This document shows, in pieces, positions 1 through 5,863 of a stretch of DNA of 7,715 bases. Source of the DNA: Clostridia bacterium (lineage in GTDB: Bacteria; Bacillota; Clostridia; Oscillospirales; CAG-272); the NCBI GenBank assembly GCA_017407375.1, contig JAFQWT010000162.1, forward strand, positions 1-7,715. The letters are read 5' to 3'. Numbering within the stretch: the first letter of the stretch is position 1; every line of letters begins with the position of its first letter. The notes beneath the pieces were generated by a model. The model saw only the letters and a program-made list of their open reading frames with translations. It had not been told where the DNA came from and did no database searches. The position numbers and the translations under genes are program-made.

Positions 1-163
1 CTCTCCCTCCGGGGCAAAGCCCCTCTCCGTCGGCTGCGCCGCCACCTCTCCCTGTGGGCGAGGCATTGTGAGACCTCAGCGAACGGCGCTCTGACAGATG
101 CCCCTCCGAGGGGGATAAAAGAGGGGAGCCAATGCATAGGGAAAACCGCATTGGCGTTGCCCC
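1..163. repeat. Cluster of GC-rich palindromes (probable dispersed intergenic repeat)
   Basis: No gene is visible here. The stretch is a run of small hairpins: GGGGC/GCCCC at 11-23, CGGC/GCCG at 31-41, CCTCTCCC/GGGCGAGG at 45-63 with one mismatch, CCCCT/AGGGG at 101-113, and GCCAATGC/GCATTGGC at 128-155 with outer GGGG (123-126) / CCCC (160-163) arms. The wording (CTCTCCGTCGGCTGCGCCGCCACCTC style) resembles short multicopy intergenic elements familiar from Clostridia genomes. That likeness is from memory and copy number cannot be judged from one window. Confidence 0.5.
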
Positions 164-173
164 TTCCACCGGC

Positions 174-215
174 AAAACGGCACAGCGCTCCGCTTGGGAG
201 CCGTCTGTGCCGTTT
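174..215 (-). terminator. Hairpin terminator after trmB
   Basis: A perfect 11-bp inverted repeat (AAACGGCACAG at 175-185, CTGTGCCGTTT at 205-215) has an inner 5-bp stem (187-191 with 197-201). It starts 15 bases past the trmB stop. Read on the minus strand the stem ends in TTTT, a short U tract, so this is probably a modest intrinsic terminator. Confidence 0.7.
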
Positions 216-230
216 CATGTAAGGTATTCT

Positions 231-884
231 TTACTTTTTGACGATAACGCGCAGGGCGTGGATCGGCATTCCCTGTGAGGAGAAGGCGCGCTCATACTCG
301 GTCATGACGTTATCCACGGCCTCGGGCGAGGCGTGCAGGTCATCGGTCTGCCACACGGGGGGCATGCCGAGGGCGGCCAGCTCCTCGAGGGTGAAGGCAA
401 AGAGGCCCGCGTTATCGGTCTTGAGGCAGATGGCGCCGCCGTCACGGAGGAGCGAGACGTAGGACGTAAGGAAGGCGCGGTGCGTGAGGCGCCGCCTGGC
501 ATGCCCCGCCTTGGGCCACGGATCGCTGAAGTTCAGATAGATCGCATCCAGCGTGCCCTCGGCAAAATAGGCGGCGAGGTCGCGGGCATCCCCGTTCACA
601 AAGCGGAGGTTGTCGGGGCGCGTGTCGGCCTCACGGACGGCGCGCTCAGCGGCGAGGACGAGGACGTCCGACACCTTTTCCATGGCGTAAAAGTTACATT
701 CGGGGTGGGCGGCGGCCATACCGCAGGCAAAGCCACCCTTCCCGCAGCCGATCTCGAGGCAGACTCTACCCTCCCTGGCAAAGGGAGCGAGGGGGTCGGT
801 CATGGGGACCTCGGGACGGGGAAGGAGCAGATGGGCGCAGGCGGCGAGGCGCTCAGCCCCGTGTTTTTTCTTTCTCATTCTCAT
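231..884 (-). CDS. trmB: tRNA (guanine-N7-)-methyltransferase TrmB
   Basis: Cytoplasmic SAM-dependent enzyme that makes 7-methylguanosine at position 46 of tRNA variable loops. The 217-residue product has the full family pattern: the SAM-binding motif LEIGCGKGGF (about residues 43-52), AMEK (67-70), NGDA (97-100), the family signature NFSDPWPK (118-125) followed by RRRLTH (130-135), KTDN (155-158) and TEYE (195-198). Length is normal for the family, and the basic MRMRKKK start is also typical. The ATG at 884 is preferred because AGGTAGG lies 7 bases upstream of it; a second ATG two codons in is possible. It is separated from the upstream ABC ATPase gene by about 200 bases that hold a terminator and repeats, so it is probably transcribed alone, although I could not identify a convincing promoter. 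A hairpin follows the stop. Confidence 0.96.
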   Translation of the reverse strand: MRMRKKKHGAERLAACAHLLLPRPEVPMTDPLAPFAREGRVCLEIGCGKGGFACGMAAAHPECNFYAMEKVSDVLVLAAERAVREADTRPDNLRFVNGDARDLAAYFAEGTLDAIYLNFSDPWPKAGHARRRLTHRAFLTSYVSLLRDGGAICLKTDNAGLFAFTLEELAALGMPPVWQTDDLHASPEAVDNVMTEYERAFSSQGMPIHALRVIVKK

Positions 885-944
885 AGGGATACCTACCTAA
901 GCTTGGGTTTTGCGGAGTAATGCGTGAGAGTCATGCGTTTTCAC

Positions 945-1010
945 CATGCTCCAAACGGTCGGGCCGTTCGCCCTTCGGGCTTCGGCTGTGCTCAGGATGA
1001 CACAGCAAAA
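945..1010. repeat. Palindromic intergenic repeat upstream of trmB
   Basis: Three adjacent inverted repeats lie between the ABC operon and trmB: AACGG/CCGTT (954-958, 964-968), GCCC/GGGC (970-973, 977-980) and CTGTG/CACAG (986-990, 1001-1005). The phrase TTCGGCTGTGCTCAGGATGA resembles a short repeat seen scattered in many bacterial genomes. It does not share sequence with the cluster at the left edge. The rest of 885-1053 shows no gene and no clear promoter. Confidence 0.4.
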
Positions 1011-1053
1011 AAAGCGGCAAATGCTACCGAAAATTACCGCCCGAAGCGGCGTG

Positions 1054-1084
1054 AAAAAGGGGAGGCGCATGCCTCACCCTTTTT
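1054..1084 (-). terminator. Intrinsic terminator of the amino acid ABC operon
   Basis: The stem pairs AAAAAGGG (1054-1061) with CCCTTTTT (1077-1084) and GAGGC (1062-1066) with GCCTC (1071-1075), with one bulged A (1076) and a GCAT loop. A and T tracts flank it, so it could work in both directions. It overlaps the first two bases of the ATPase stop codon (TAA, 1083-1085). Confidence 0.85.
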
Positions 1085-1886
1085 AAAATTCGGTCTCCTT
1101 ATGCAGGAAGGCGCGGAGCGCCTCGGAGGTGGGATGATCAAAGATCTCCGCGGGGGTCCCCTCCTCCTCGATGATGCCGCCCGCCATAAAGACCACGTGG
1201 TCGGCAACGCTCCTGGCAAACTCCATCTCATGCGTGACGATGATCATGGTGTGGCCGTCACGGCGGAGATCGCGGATGACGCGCAGGACCTCCCCCGTCA
1301 GCTCGGGGTCGAGGGCACTGGTCGGCTCATCAAAGCAGAGGATGTCGGGCGAGAGCGCGAGGGCGCGGGCAATGGCCACGCGCTGGCACTGTCCACCCGA
1401 GAGCTGGTGGGGGTAGAGACCCGCCTTTTCGGCAAGGCCGACGTTTTTGAGAAGATCGTCTGCCGCGGCGCGGGCGGCCTCCTGCAGCTCATGCTTTTGC
1501 GCACGCGGGAGGCGGCGCACCCCCGTCTCACGGGAGAGGGCCTCGGCACGGCGCAGGTAGAGGGGCATGGCGATGTTCTCACGCGCCGTGTACTGCGGGA
1601 ACAGGTTGAAGGACTGGAACACCAGGCCAAAGCGCAGGCGCTTTTCGCGCGTTTCGGCATCGGTGTAGGTGACGGCGGCATTGAAGATCTCGTCACCGTC
1701 CACGGTGATGGTGCCGCCGTTTGGCGTTTCAAGGAAGTTGAGGCACCGCAGAAAGGTGGTCTTACCGCCGCCCGAGGAGCCGATGATGGCCACGACCTCC
1801 CCACGCTCCATCGTGAAGTCGATGCCGCGCAGGACCTTGGTCTCGCCAAAGCTTTTCTGAATGTTTTTGACCTCTAAGAACGCCAT
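1083..1886 (-). CDS. Polar amino acid ABC transporter ATP-binding protein
   Basis: Cytoplasmic ATPase that powers the importer encoded just upstream (GlnQ/HisP class). Over 267 residues it shows Walker A GSSGGGKTT (36-44), Q-loop Q91 in VFQSFNLFP, the ABC signature LSGGQ (162-166), Walker B ILCFDEPTSALDP (182-194, catalytic Glu 187) and H-loop H219. Two oddities are visible. The signature is followed by Cys (LSGGQCQRV) where Gln is usual. The helical subdomain between the Q-loop and signature carries about 25 extra, charged residues (about 112-142) compared with a 240-residue GlnQ. The start is supported by AAGGTG, which lies in the last codons of the permease gene 6 bases before the ATG; only three bases separate the two genes. 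The specific substrate cannot be read from the sequence. Confidence 0.95.
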   Translation of the reverse strand: MAFLEVKNIQKSFGETKVLRGIDFTMERGEVVAIIGSSGGGKTTFLRCLNFLETPNGGTITVDGDEIFNAAVTYTDAETREKRLRFGLVFQSFNLFPQYTARENIAMPLYLRRAEALSRETGVRRLPRAQKHELQEAARAAADDLLKNVGLAEKAGLYPHQLSGGQCQRVAIARALALSPDILCFDEPTSALDPELTGEVLRVIRDLRRDGHTMIIVTHEMEFARSVADHVVFMAGGIIEEEGTPAEIFDHPTSEALRAFLHKETEF

Positions 1887-1889
1887 AGC

Positions 1890-2537
1890 TTACACCTTAA
1901 AATACGAGAGCTTTTTCTCGGCCTTTCCAAAGAGAATGGTAAGCACGCCGACAAAGATCAGGTAGAACACCGCCGTGTAGAAAAGGGGCCAGATCATGGC
2001 ACGGGCCGTAAACTTTTCGGCCACCTTGATGATCTCCACCACCATAATGACACGGGCCAGCGCCGTATCCTTGACAAGGGTAATGATCTCATTCCCCATC
2101 GGCGGGATGATGCGCTTGACGACCTGAAGAAGCGTGACGCGGAAGAAGATCTCGCCCTTCGTCATACCGAGGACACGGCCCGCCTCGGTCTGGCCGAAGG
2201 GGATCGCCTCAATGCCTGCACGGTAGATCTCGGAGAAATAGCACGCGTAGTTGATGACAAACGCGATGATCGCCGCCATAAAGCGGCTGGCGATCGGCAC
2301 GCCGAACACAAAACCGGGAACATAAAAAACGACAAAGATCTGGAGCATCAGCGGCACGCCGCGGATGATCCAGACAATTGTCTTAAAGACCGCCTTAACG
2401 GGAGCGAGCTTGGACATCGTCCCGAAGGAAATGAGGAGCCCCAAAGGAAGGGCTAACACGAGTGTTAGCCCAAAGATCGAACAGGTCGTTCCGAATCCTT
2501 CGAGGAGAGCTAAGGTAACCTCCCAGAAAAGCGACAT
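1890..2537 (-). CDS. Polar amino acid ABC transporter permease (HisM/GlnP family)
   Basis: Inner-membrane channel subunit of the importer. The 215 residues have the usual length and layout: hydrophobic segments at about 8-38, 55-79, 84-107 and 183-205, with a further membrane stretch around 150-170. The EAA-type cytoplasmic loop that docks on the ATPase is visible as EAGRVLGMTKGEIFFRVTLL (118-137) followed by PP (145-146). A single permease gene is present, so a homodimer is the likely arrangement, which is common in this family. The ATG is separated from the TGA of the binding-protein gene by one base and has only a weak AAGAAG-like ribosome site, so translation is probably coupled to the upstream gene. 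Confidence 0.95.
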   Translation of the reverse strand: MSLFWEVTLALLEGFGTTCSIFGLTLVLALPLGLLISFGTMSKLAPVKAVFKTIVWIIRGVPLMLQIFVVFYVPGFVFGVPIASRFMAAIIAFVINYACYFSEIYRAGIEAIPFGQTEAGRVLGMTKGEIFFRVTLLQVVKRIIPPMGNEIITLVKDTALARVIMVVEIIKVAEKFTARAMIWPLFYTAVFYLIFVGVLTILFGKAEKKLSYFKV

Positions 2538-2538
2538 G

Positions 2539-3360
2539 TCAGTTGGCAGTCTTCTTGGCCATGAGCGAGTCGGTCACGCGGACGTTGTACTTGGTGGCGA
2601 GGCGCTCGATCTCACCCTCGTTCAAAAGCTCAACAAGAGCTTCGTTGATCTTCTCATCCAGATCGCCGCCCTTCCGGCAGCCGATGGAGTAGACCTCCTT
2701 CTCGATCTCAATGGCCTCAACGATCGCCAGCGAGGCATAGTCACCGTTGCCAACGATGTTCTCAGCAAGCAGACGGTCAACCACCGCGAACTGGGCGGCG
2801 CCGGACATGACCTCACGGAAGGTGTCGGTCTGCACGGGGACGTCAACGTAAACGGTGGTAACGCTCTTGGCGTAGGTCTCACCGGCGCTACCGGCCTCGG
2901 CCGTACCCTTCTTGCCGGCCAGCGAGTCAGCGGAGGTGTACTGGGCCAGGTTCTCGGCCTTCACAACGATGCACTGGGCGTTGTCAAGGTAGGCGTACGA
3001 GAAGTCGACCTTCTCCGAGCGCTCAACCCCGTCGGAATCCTTGGCGTTGGACGTAAAGCCGTTCCAGATGCAGTCGATCGCACCGGAATCCAGCTCCATG
3101 TACTTCTGACCCCAGTCGATCTCAACGAACTTGACCTTCATACCCAGCTTATCGGCCACAAGCTTGGCAAGCTCGGTATCAAAGCCAACGAAATCACCGG
3201 TGCCGTCATCACCGTCAAGCACGTCACCGTCATTGTCATAGAAGTTCATCGGCGCGTACACGGTATAGCCGACCTTCAGCGTGGGGCCGCAGGAGGCAAG
3301 GGCGAGAACGCAGCCCGTGAGCATCACGACGGCCAAAATGAGAGAAAGGAGCTTTTTCAT
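2539..3360 (-). CDS. Amino acid ABC transporter substrate-binding lipoprotein
   Basis: Extracytoplasmic solute-binding protein of family 3 (HisJ/GlnH class) that delivers an amino acid to the adjacent permease. The 273-residue product starts with a lipoprotein signal peptide. The best lipobox is LASC with Cys24; an upstream LTGC (Cys17) is a second candidate. Family landmarks are VGYTVYAPMNF (30-40), FVGFDTELAKLVADKLG (57-73), IDCIWNGFT (95-103), ERSEKVDFS (113-121, Arg114 in the position expected to hold the ligand carboxylate) and VVDRLLAEN (193-201, Asp195 expected near the ligand amine). Between Tyr41 and Phe57 an Asp/Gly-rich loop (DNDGDVLDGDDGTGD) is longer than usual. AAAAGAGG 9 bases before the ATG supports the start. 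It is first in a three-gene operon with a strong promoter and likely operators. Confidence 0.95.
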   Translation of the reverse strand: MKKLLSLILAVVMLTGCVLALASCGPTLKVGYTVYAPMNFYDNDGDVLDGDDGTGDFVGFDTELAKLVADKLGMKVKFVEIDWGQKYMELDSGAIDCIWNGFTSNAKDSDGVERSEKVDFSYAYLDNAQCIVVKAENLAQYTSADSLAGKKGTAEAGSAGETYAKSVTTVYVDVPVQTDTFREVMSGAAQFAVVDRLLAENIVGNGDYASLAIVEAIEIEKEVYSIGCRKGGDLDEKINEALVELLNEGEIERLATKYNVRVTDSLMAKKTAN

Positions 3361-3390
3361 AACAGAATACCTCTTTTGTTTTATTGCACC

Positions 3391-3408
3391 GCTTTAACGC
3401 GTTAAAGC
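3391..3408. promoter_or_regulatory. Perfect palindrome, probable operator of the ABC operon
   Basis: GCTTTAACGCGTTAAAGC is an exact 18-bp palindrome centred about 22 bases after the predicted transcription start. No U tract follows, so it is not an intrinsic terminator. The position fits a repressor roadblock site. It does not match the ArgR, CcpA cre or TrpR consensus that I know, so the regulator is unknown. Confidence 0.6.
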
Positions 3409-3427
3409 AATGCTTGAATGCTCTATC

Positions 3428-3456
3428 ATTTTACCACGCTAAAGCGGTCTTGTCAA
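3428..3456 (-). promoter_or_regulatory. Sigma-A promoter of the amino acid ABC operon
   Basis: On the minus strand the -35 is TTGACA (3456-3451), the spacer is exactly 17 bases and the -10 is TAAAAT (3433-3428). The start should fall near 3421, giving a leader of about 60 bases, too short for a T-box or a known amino acid riboswitch. Confidence 0.88.
3437..3447. promoter_or_regulatory. Second operator-like inverted site inside the promoter spacer
   Basis: CGCTAAAGCG lies between -35 and -10 and has CGCT/AGCG arms. TAAAGCGG (3440-3447) is the reverse complement of CCGCTTTA at 3389-3396, at the edge of the 18-bp palindrome. Centres are 42 bp apart, about four helical turns. Confidence 0.45.
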
Positions 3457-3642
3457 GGGCTTTTTGGAAATAACGGAAAAAAGTTTTGGAACGGCCCTTG
3501 GCCCTTGGGTCTGCGGAGGAGTTGGCGCCACCGGGGGGCGTACTAACGCGAGCGCGCGCGTGCGCTCGGGCGAGCGTTATCATTCAATGAAGGGGCAATG
3601 AAGGAGGCGGGGGCAAGTTAGCGAAGGGTGCGAGGGCAAGAG
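3457..3642. other. Intergenic stretch with a GC-rich inverted repeat
   Basis: No gene is visible. TAACGC (3544-3549) pairs with GCGTTA (3574-3579) and GAGCGC (3550-3555) with GCGCTC (3562-3567), leaving a bulge at 3568-3573; CGCTCG/CGAGCG (3563-3576) offers a competing fold. The core is alternating GC. Nearby are a tandem GGCCCTT pair (about 3493-3506) and CAATGAAGG twice (about 3585 and 3596). The role is unknown. Confidence 0.45.
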
Positions 3643-3671
3643 AAAACGGCAGCCCCAAGGTCTGCCGTTTT
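3643..3671 (-). terminator. Terminator of the htrA-regulator-kinase operon
   Basis: AAAACGGCAG (3643-3652) pairs perfectly with CTGCCGTTTT (3662-3671) around a 9-base loop, 5 bases past the kinase stop. On the minus strand the stem ends in TTTTCTCTT. The plus strand carries seven Ts (3668-3674), so it may be bidirectional. Confidence 0.85.
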
Positions 3672-3676
3672 TTTGT

Positions 3677-5173
3677 TTAGTTTTCTTTACATTCCGTAGG
3701 AGGAGAGGCGAGGGGTAGCTCAAACCAGAAGGTGCTGCCCTCCCCAACCGTGCTGTCGACACCGTAGCGGGCGCCGTGGAGACGGAAGCACTCCCGCACG
3801 ATGGAGAGGCCAAGGCCGCTGCCGACGACACTGCGCGCGTGGTTGCCGCCCGCGCGGTAATAGCGCTCCCAGATGCGCTCACGCTCCTCGGGAGGGATCC
3901 CCTCGCCGCGATCGGCGACCTCAACACGGACGTAGGGCTCCCGGCGAACGATGGCCAGGGTGATCTCACGGCGGTCGCCCGAATAGTTGACGGCGTTGTC
4001 AAGGAGGTTGCGGAGCGCCTGCCCGAGGCGGCTCTTGTCGCCTGTGACGAAGCAGCCGTCCTCAATATCCACGGTAAGGGTGAAGCCCTCCTTCCGAAGG
4101 AGGGGGGAATAATCGGCGATCAGCTCACGCCCCGCCTCGGAGAGCGAGAAGCACTCGGGCGTGAAGGGCACGCCCTCCTTCCCATAGCGCGAGAGCGCCA
4201 CAAGGTCACCGACCATATCCGAAAGGCGGCGGGCCTCATCGATGATGACCTGCATATTTTCGGGGGTGTTCTCCCCCTCGATATCGCGCATGACCTCGGC
4301 GTATCCCGCGATCATGGTGAGGGGCGTGCGCAGATCGTGCGAGACGTTGGCGATCAGCTCACGCTGGAGGGCCTCCACCTTCCCAAGCTCGGCGGCGGCA
4401 TCGGCAAGGGTACCCGAAAGCTCCCGCACCTCACGGTAGCCGTGCTCACGGTAGTCCTCGGGGTAGGTGCCCTTCGGCAGGCGGCGGGCGGCCACGTTCA
4501 GGCGGGAGAGCGGCCCCGCGATGCGCCGCGAAAGGAGATAGGCGAGGAGCGCCGAGAGAACGAGAAGGACAAGCGTCAGGACGAAGAGCTGGATCCTCAG
4601 GACGCTCACGGTGCCCTCGATGGGCTCAAGCGAGGTATCAATGAGAAGAAAGAGAGAGCGGTTGTCTACGGGAGTAAGGCGGGCATAGACCAGGCGCTCG
4701 TCGATCACGCGGCCATCGTAGTCGGTGCCGTCCTCCATTTCCCAGGCAAAGCGGTAATCGCCCTCTCGGAGCTGAAAGCGCGCAAAGACGCCGTCCTTTT
4801 CCTCGGCGGCATCGTAGAGCTGGTTGAGCTGAGCGCCCGACAGGCGGTGGATGACGCACCCAAGCTCGCTATCCACCGAGAGGTAGGTGTCGGCACGGTT
4901 GCCCTCCACAAGATAGAGGCGGACGCACGCCCCCTCGGTAAGAGCGATCTCCTCAGCCAGGGCCTCGACCTCCTCCGTGGAGTGCGCACCCGCCGCAAGG
5001 ATCTGCTCCCCCGCCTTGGCGAGACGGTGCTTGGTGGTGACCATATAAAACCGGCCGAGCAGAACGATCTCAAAGAGCCAGAGGAGAAGCACCGCAAAAA
5101 GCACGAAGAGCGAGAGATAGGCAAACAGCTTTCCGCGAAGGCCGAGGGGCGGCCGCCCTTCAGACCGTTTCAT
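3677..5173 (-). CDS. Membrane sensor histidine kinase of a two-component system
   Basis: Senses an envelope signal and phosphorylates the regulator encoded just upstream. Counting from the ATG at 5173 (498 residues), transmembrane helices lie at about 17-40 and 194-215. They enclose an extracytoplasmic sensor region of about 150 residues that I do not recognise. A HAMP linker follows (about 213-265), then the dimerisation helix with NVSHDLRTPL (phospho-acceptor His279). The ATPase domain has N box RNLLDNAV (388-395), G1 VADRGEGIP (419-427) and G2 GSGLGLSIV (451-459). The reading frame also allows a TTG start at 5188 (5 residues more); the ATG is preferred although neither has a good ribosome site. 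The gene overlaps the regulator gene by 14 bases, so coupled translation is likely. An EnvZ/PhoR-like (HisKA) architecture is clear; the signal is inferred only from the HtrA neighbour. Confidence 0.94.
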   Translation of the reverse strand: MKRSEGRPPLGLRGKLFAYLSLFVLFAVLLLWLFEIVLLGRFYMVTTKHRLAKAGEQILAAGAHSTEEVEALAEEIALTEGACVRLYLVEGNRADTYLSVDSELGCVIHRLSGAQLNQLYDAAEEKDGVFARFQLREGDYRFAWEMEDGTDYDGRVIDERLVYARLTPVDNRSLFLLIDTSLEPIEGTVSVLRIQLFVLTLVLLVLSALLAYLLSRRIAGPLSRLNVAARRLPKGTYPEDYREHGYREVRELSGTLADAAAELGKVEALQRELIANVSHDLRTPLTMIAGYAEVMRDIEGENTPENMQVIIDEARRLSDMVGDLVALSRYGKEGVPFTPECFSLSEAGRELIADYSPLLRKEGFTLTVDIEDGCFVTGDKSRLGQALRNLLDNAVNYSGDRREITLAIVRREPYVRVEVADRGEGIPPEERERIWERYYRAGGNHARSVVGSGLGLSIVRECFRLHGARYGVDSTVGEGSTFWFELPLASPPTECKEN

Positions 5174-5846
5174 CAAAGCGGTAGCCAACGCCGCGGAGCG
5201 TTACGATGTGAGCGCTGTACGCGCCGAGCGACTTGCGGAGCAGCTTGACGTGGGTATCGAGCGTGCGGTCAACGCCGAAGAAATCGTAGCCCCACACCTC
5301 GGTGATGAGGCGCTCACGCGTGAGAGCGACGTTCTTATGGCGGATCATGTAAAAGAGCAGGTCGTATTCCTTGGGGGAAAGGTCACGGGGGGCGCCGTCC
5401 ACGGTGACGATGCGCGCCGTCATATCGACGGTAAGGCCGCCGAAGGTATAGACCTCCTTGGCGGGCGCGGGTGCGGGGGCGCCCTCACCGCACCGCTTTA
5501 AGATCGCCTCGACCCGCAGGAGCAGCTCCTTCGGCGAGAAGGGCTTGACGACGTAATCGTCGGCGCCGCACTCAAAGCCGTTGATCCTATCGTATTCCTC
5601 GCCGCGCGCCGAGAGAAAGAGGACGGGCACGCGCGAGAATTTGCGGATCTCACGGACGGCGGAAAAGCCGTCAAGCTCCGGCATCATGATGTCCATGATC
5701 ACAAGGTCGGGCGTAAGGTCACGGGCACAACGGACGGCGGCCATGCCGTCCTCCGCCTCACTGACCGTGTGGCCGCCAAACTCGGCGTACTTGCGGATCA
5801 GCGTGCGGATCGGCGCCTCATCGTCCACGATGAGCAGATGAGCCAT
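5160..5846 (-). CDS. OmpR/PhoB-family response regulator
   Basis: Cytoplasmic DNA-binding regulator, partner of the overlapping kinase gene. The 228 residues split into a receiver domain (1-120) with the acidic pair Asp8/Asp9, phospho-acceptor Asp52 (VIMDIMMPE), Ser79 in the switch position and Lys101 (VVKPFSP), then an Ala/Pro-rich linker (GEGAPAPAPAKE, about 120-131), then a winged-helix domain (about 132-226) with DLSPKEYDLL, LITEVWGYD, TLDTHVKLLRKSLG and the terminal TLRGVGYRF wing. AGGAGG sits 8 bases before the ATG, 17 bases after the htrA stop, so it is co-transcribed with htrA. Family members bind head-to-tail direct repeats of about 11-bp period; such a repeat exists in front of htrA. 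Confidence 0.96.
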   Translation of the reverse strand: MAHLLIVDDEAPIRTLIRKYAEFGGHTVSEAEDGMAAVRCARDLTPDLVIMDIMMPELDGFSAVREIRKFSRVPVLFLSARGEEYDRINGFECGADDYVVKPFSPKELLLRVEAILKRCGEGAPAPAPAKEVYTFGGLTVDMTARIVTVDGAPRDLSPKEYDLLFYMIRHKNVALTRERLITEVWGYDFFGVDRTLDTHVKLLRKSLGAYSAHIVTLRGVGYRFDETV

Positions 5847-5863
5847 GGGTCGTTCCTCCTCGG

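Noticed and set aside
1..163. CRISPR array or tRNA gene in the repetitive left edge
   Set aside because: The hairpins differ from each other, there is no regular repeat-spacer period, and no cloverleaf can be drawn.
924..1877. 317-codon plus-strand frame opposite the ABC ATPase
   Set aside because: Antisense shadow; the minus strand carries Walker A, the signature and Walker B in order.
3361..3420. T-box or amino acid riboswitch in the importer leader
   Set aside because: The leader is only about 60 bases from the predicted start and lacks a terminator/antiterminator pair; the palindrome fits an operator better.
3776..5248. 490-codon open frame on the plus strand
   Set aside because: It runs antisense to the kinase and regulator, which have complete family motifs. 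The translation has no recognisable domain and is explained by GC-biased codon use.
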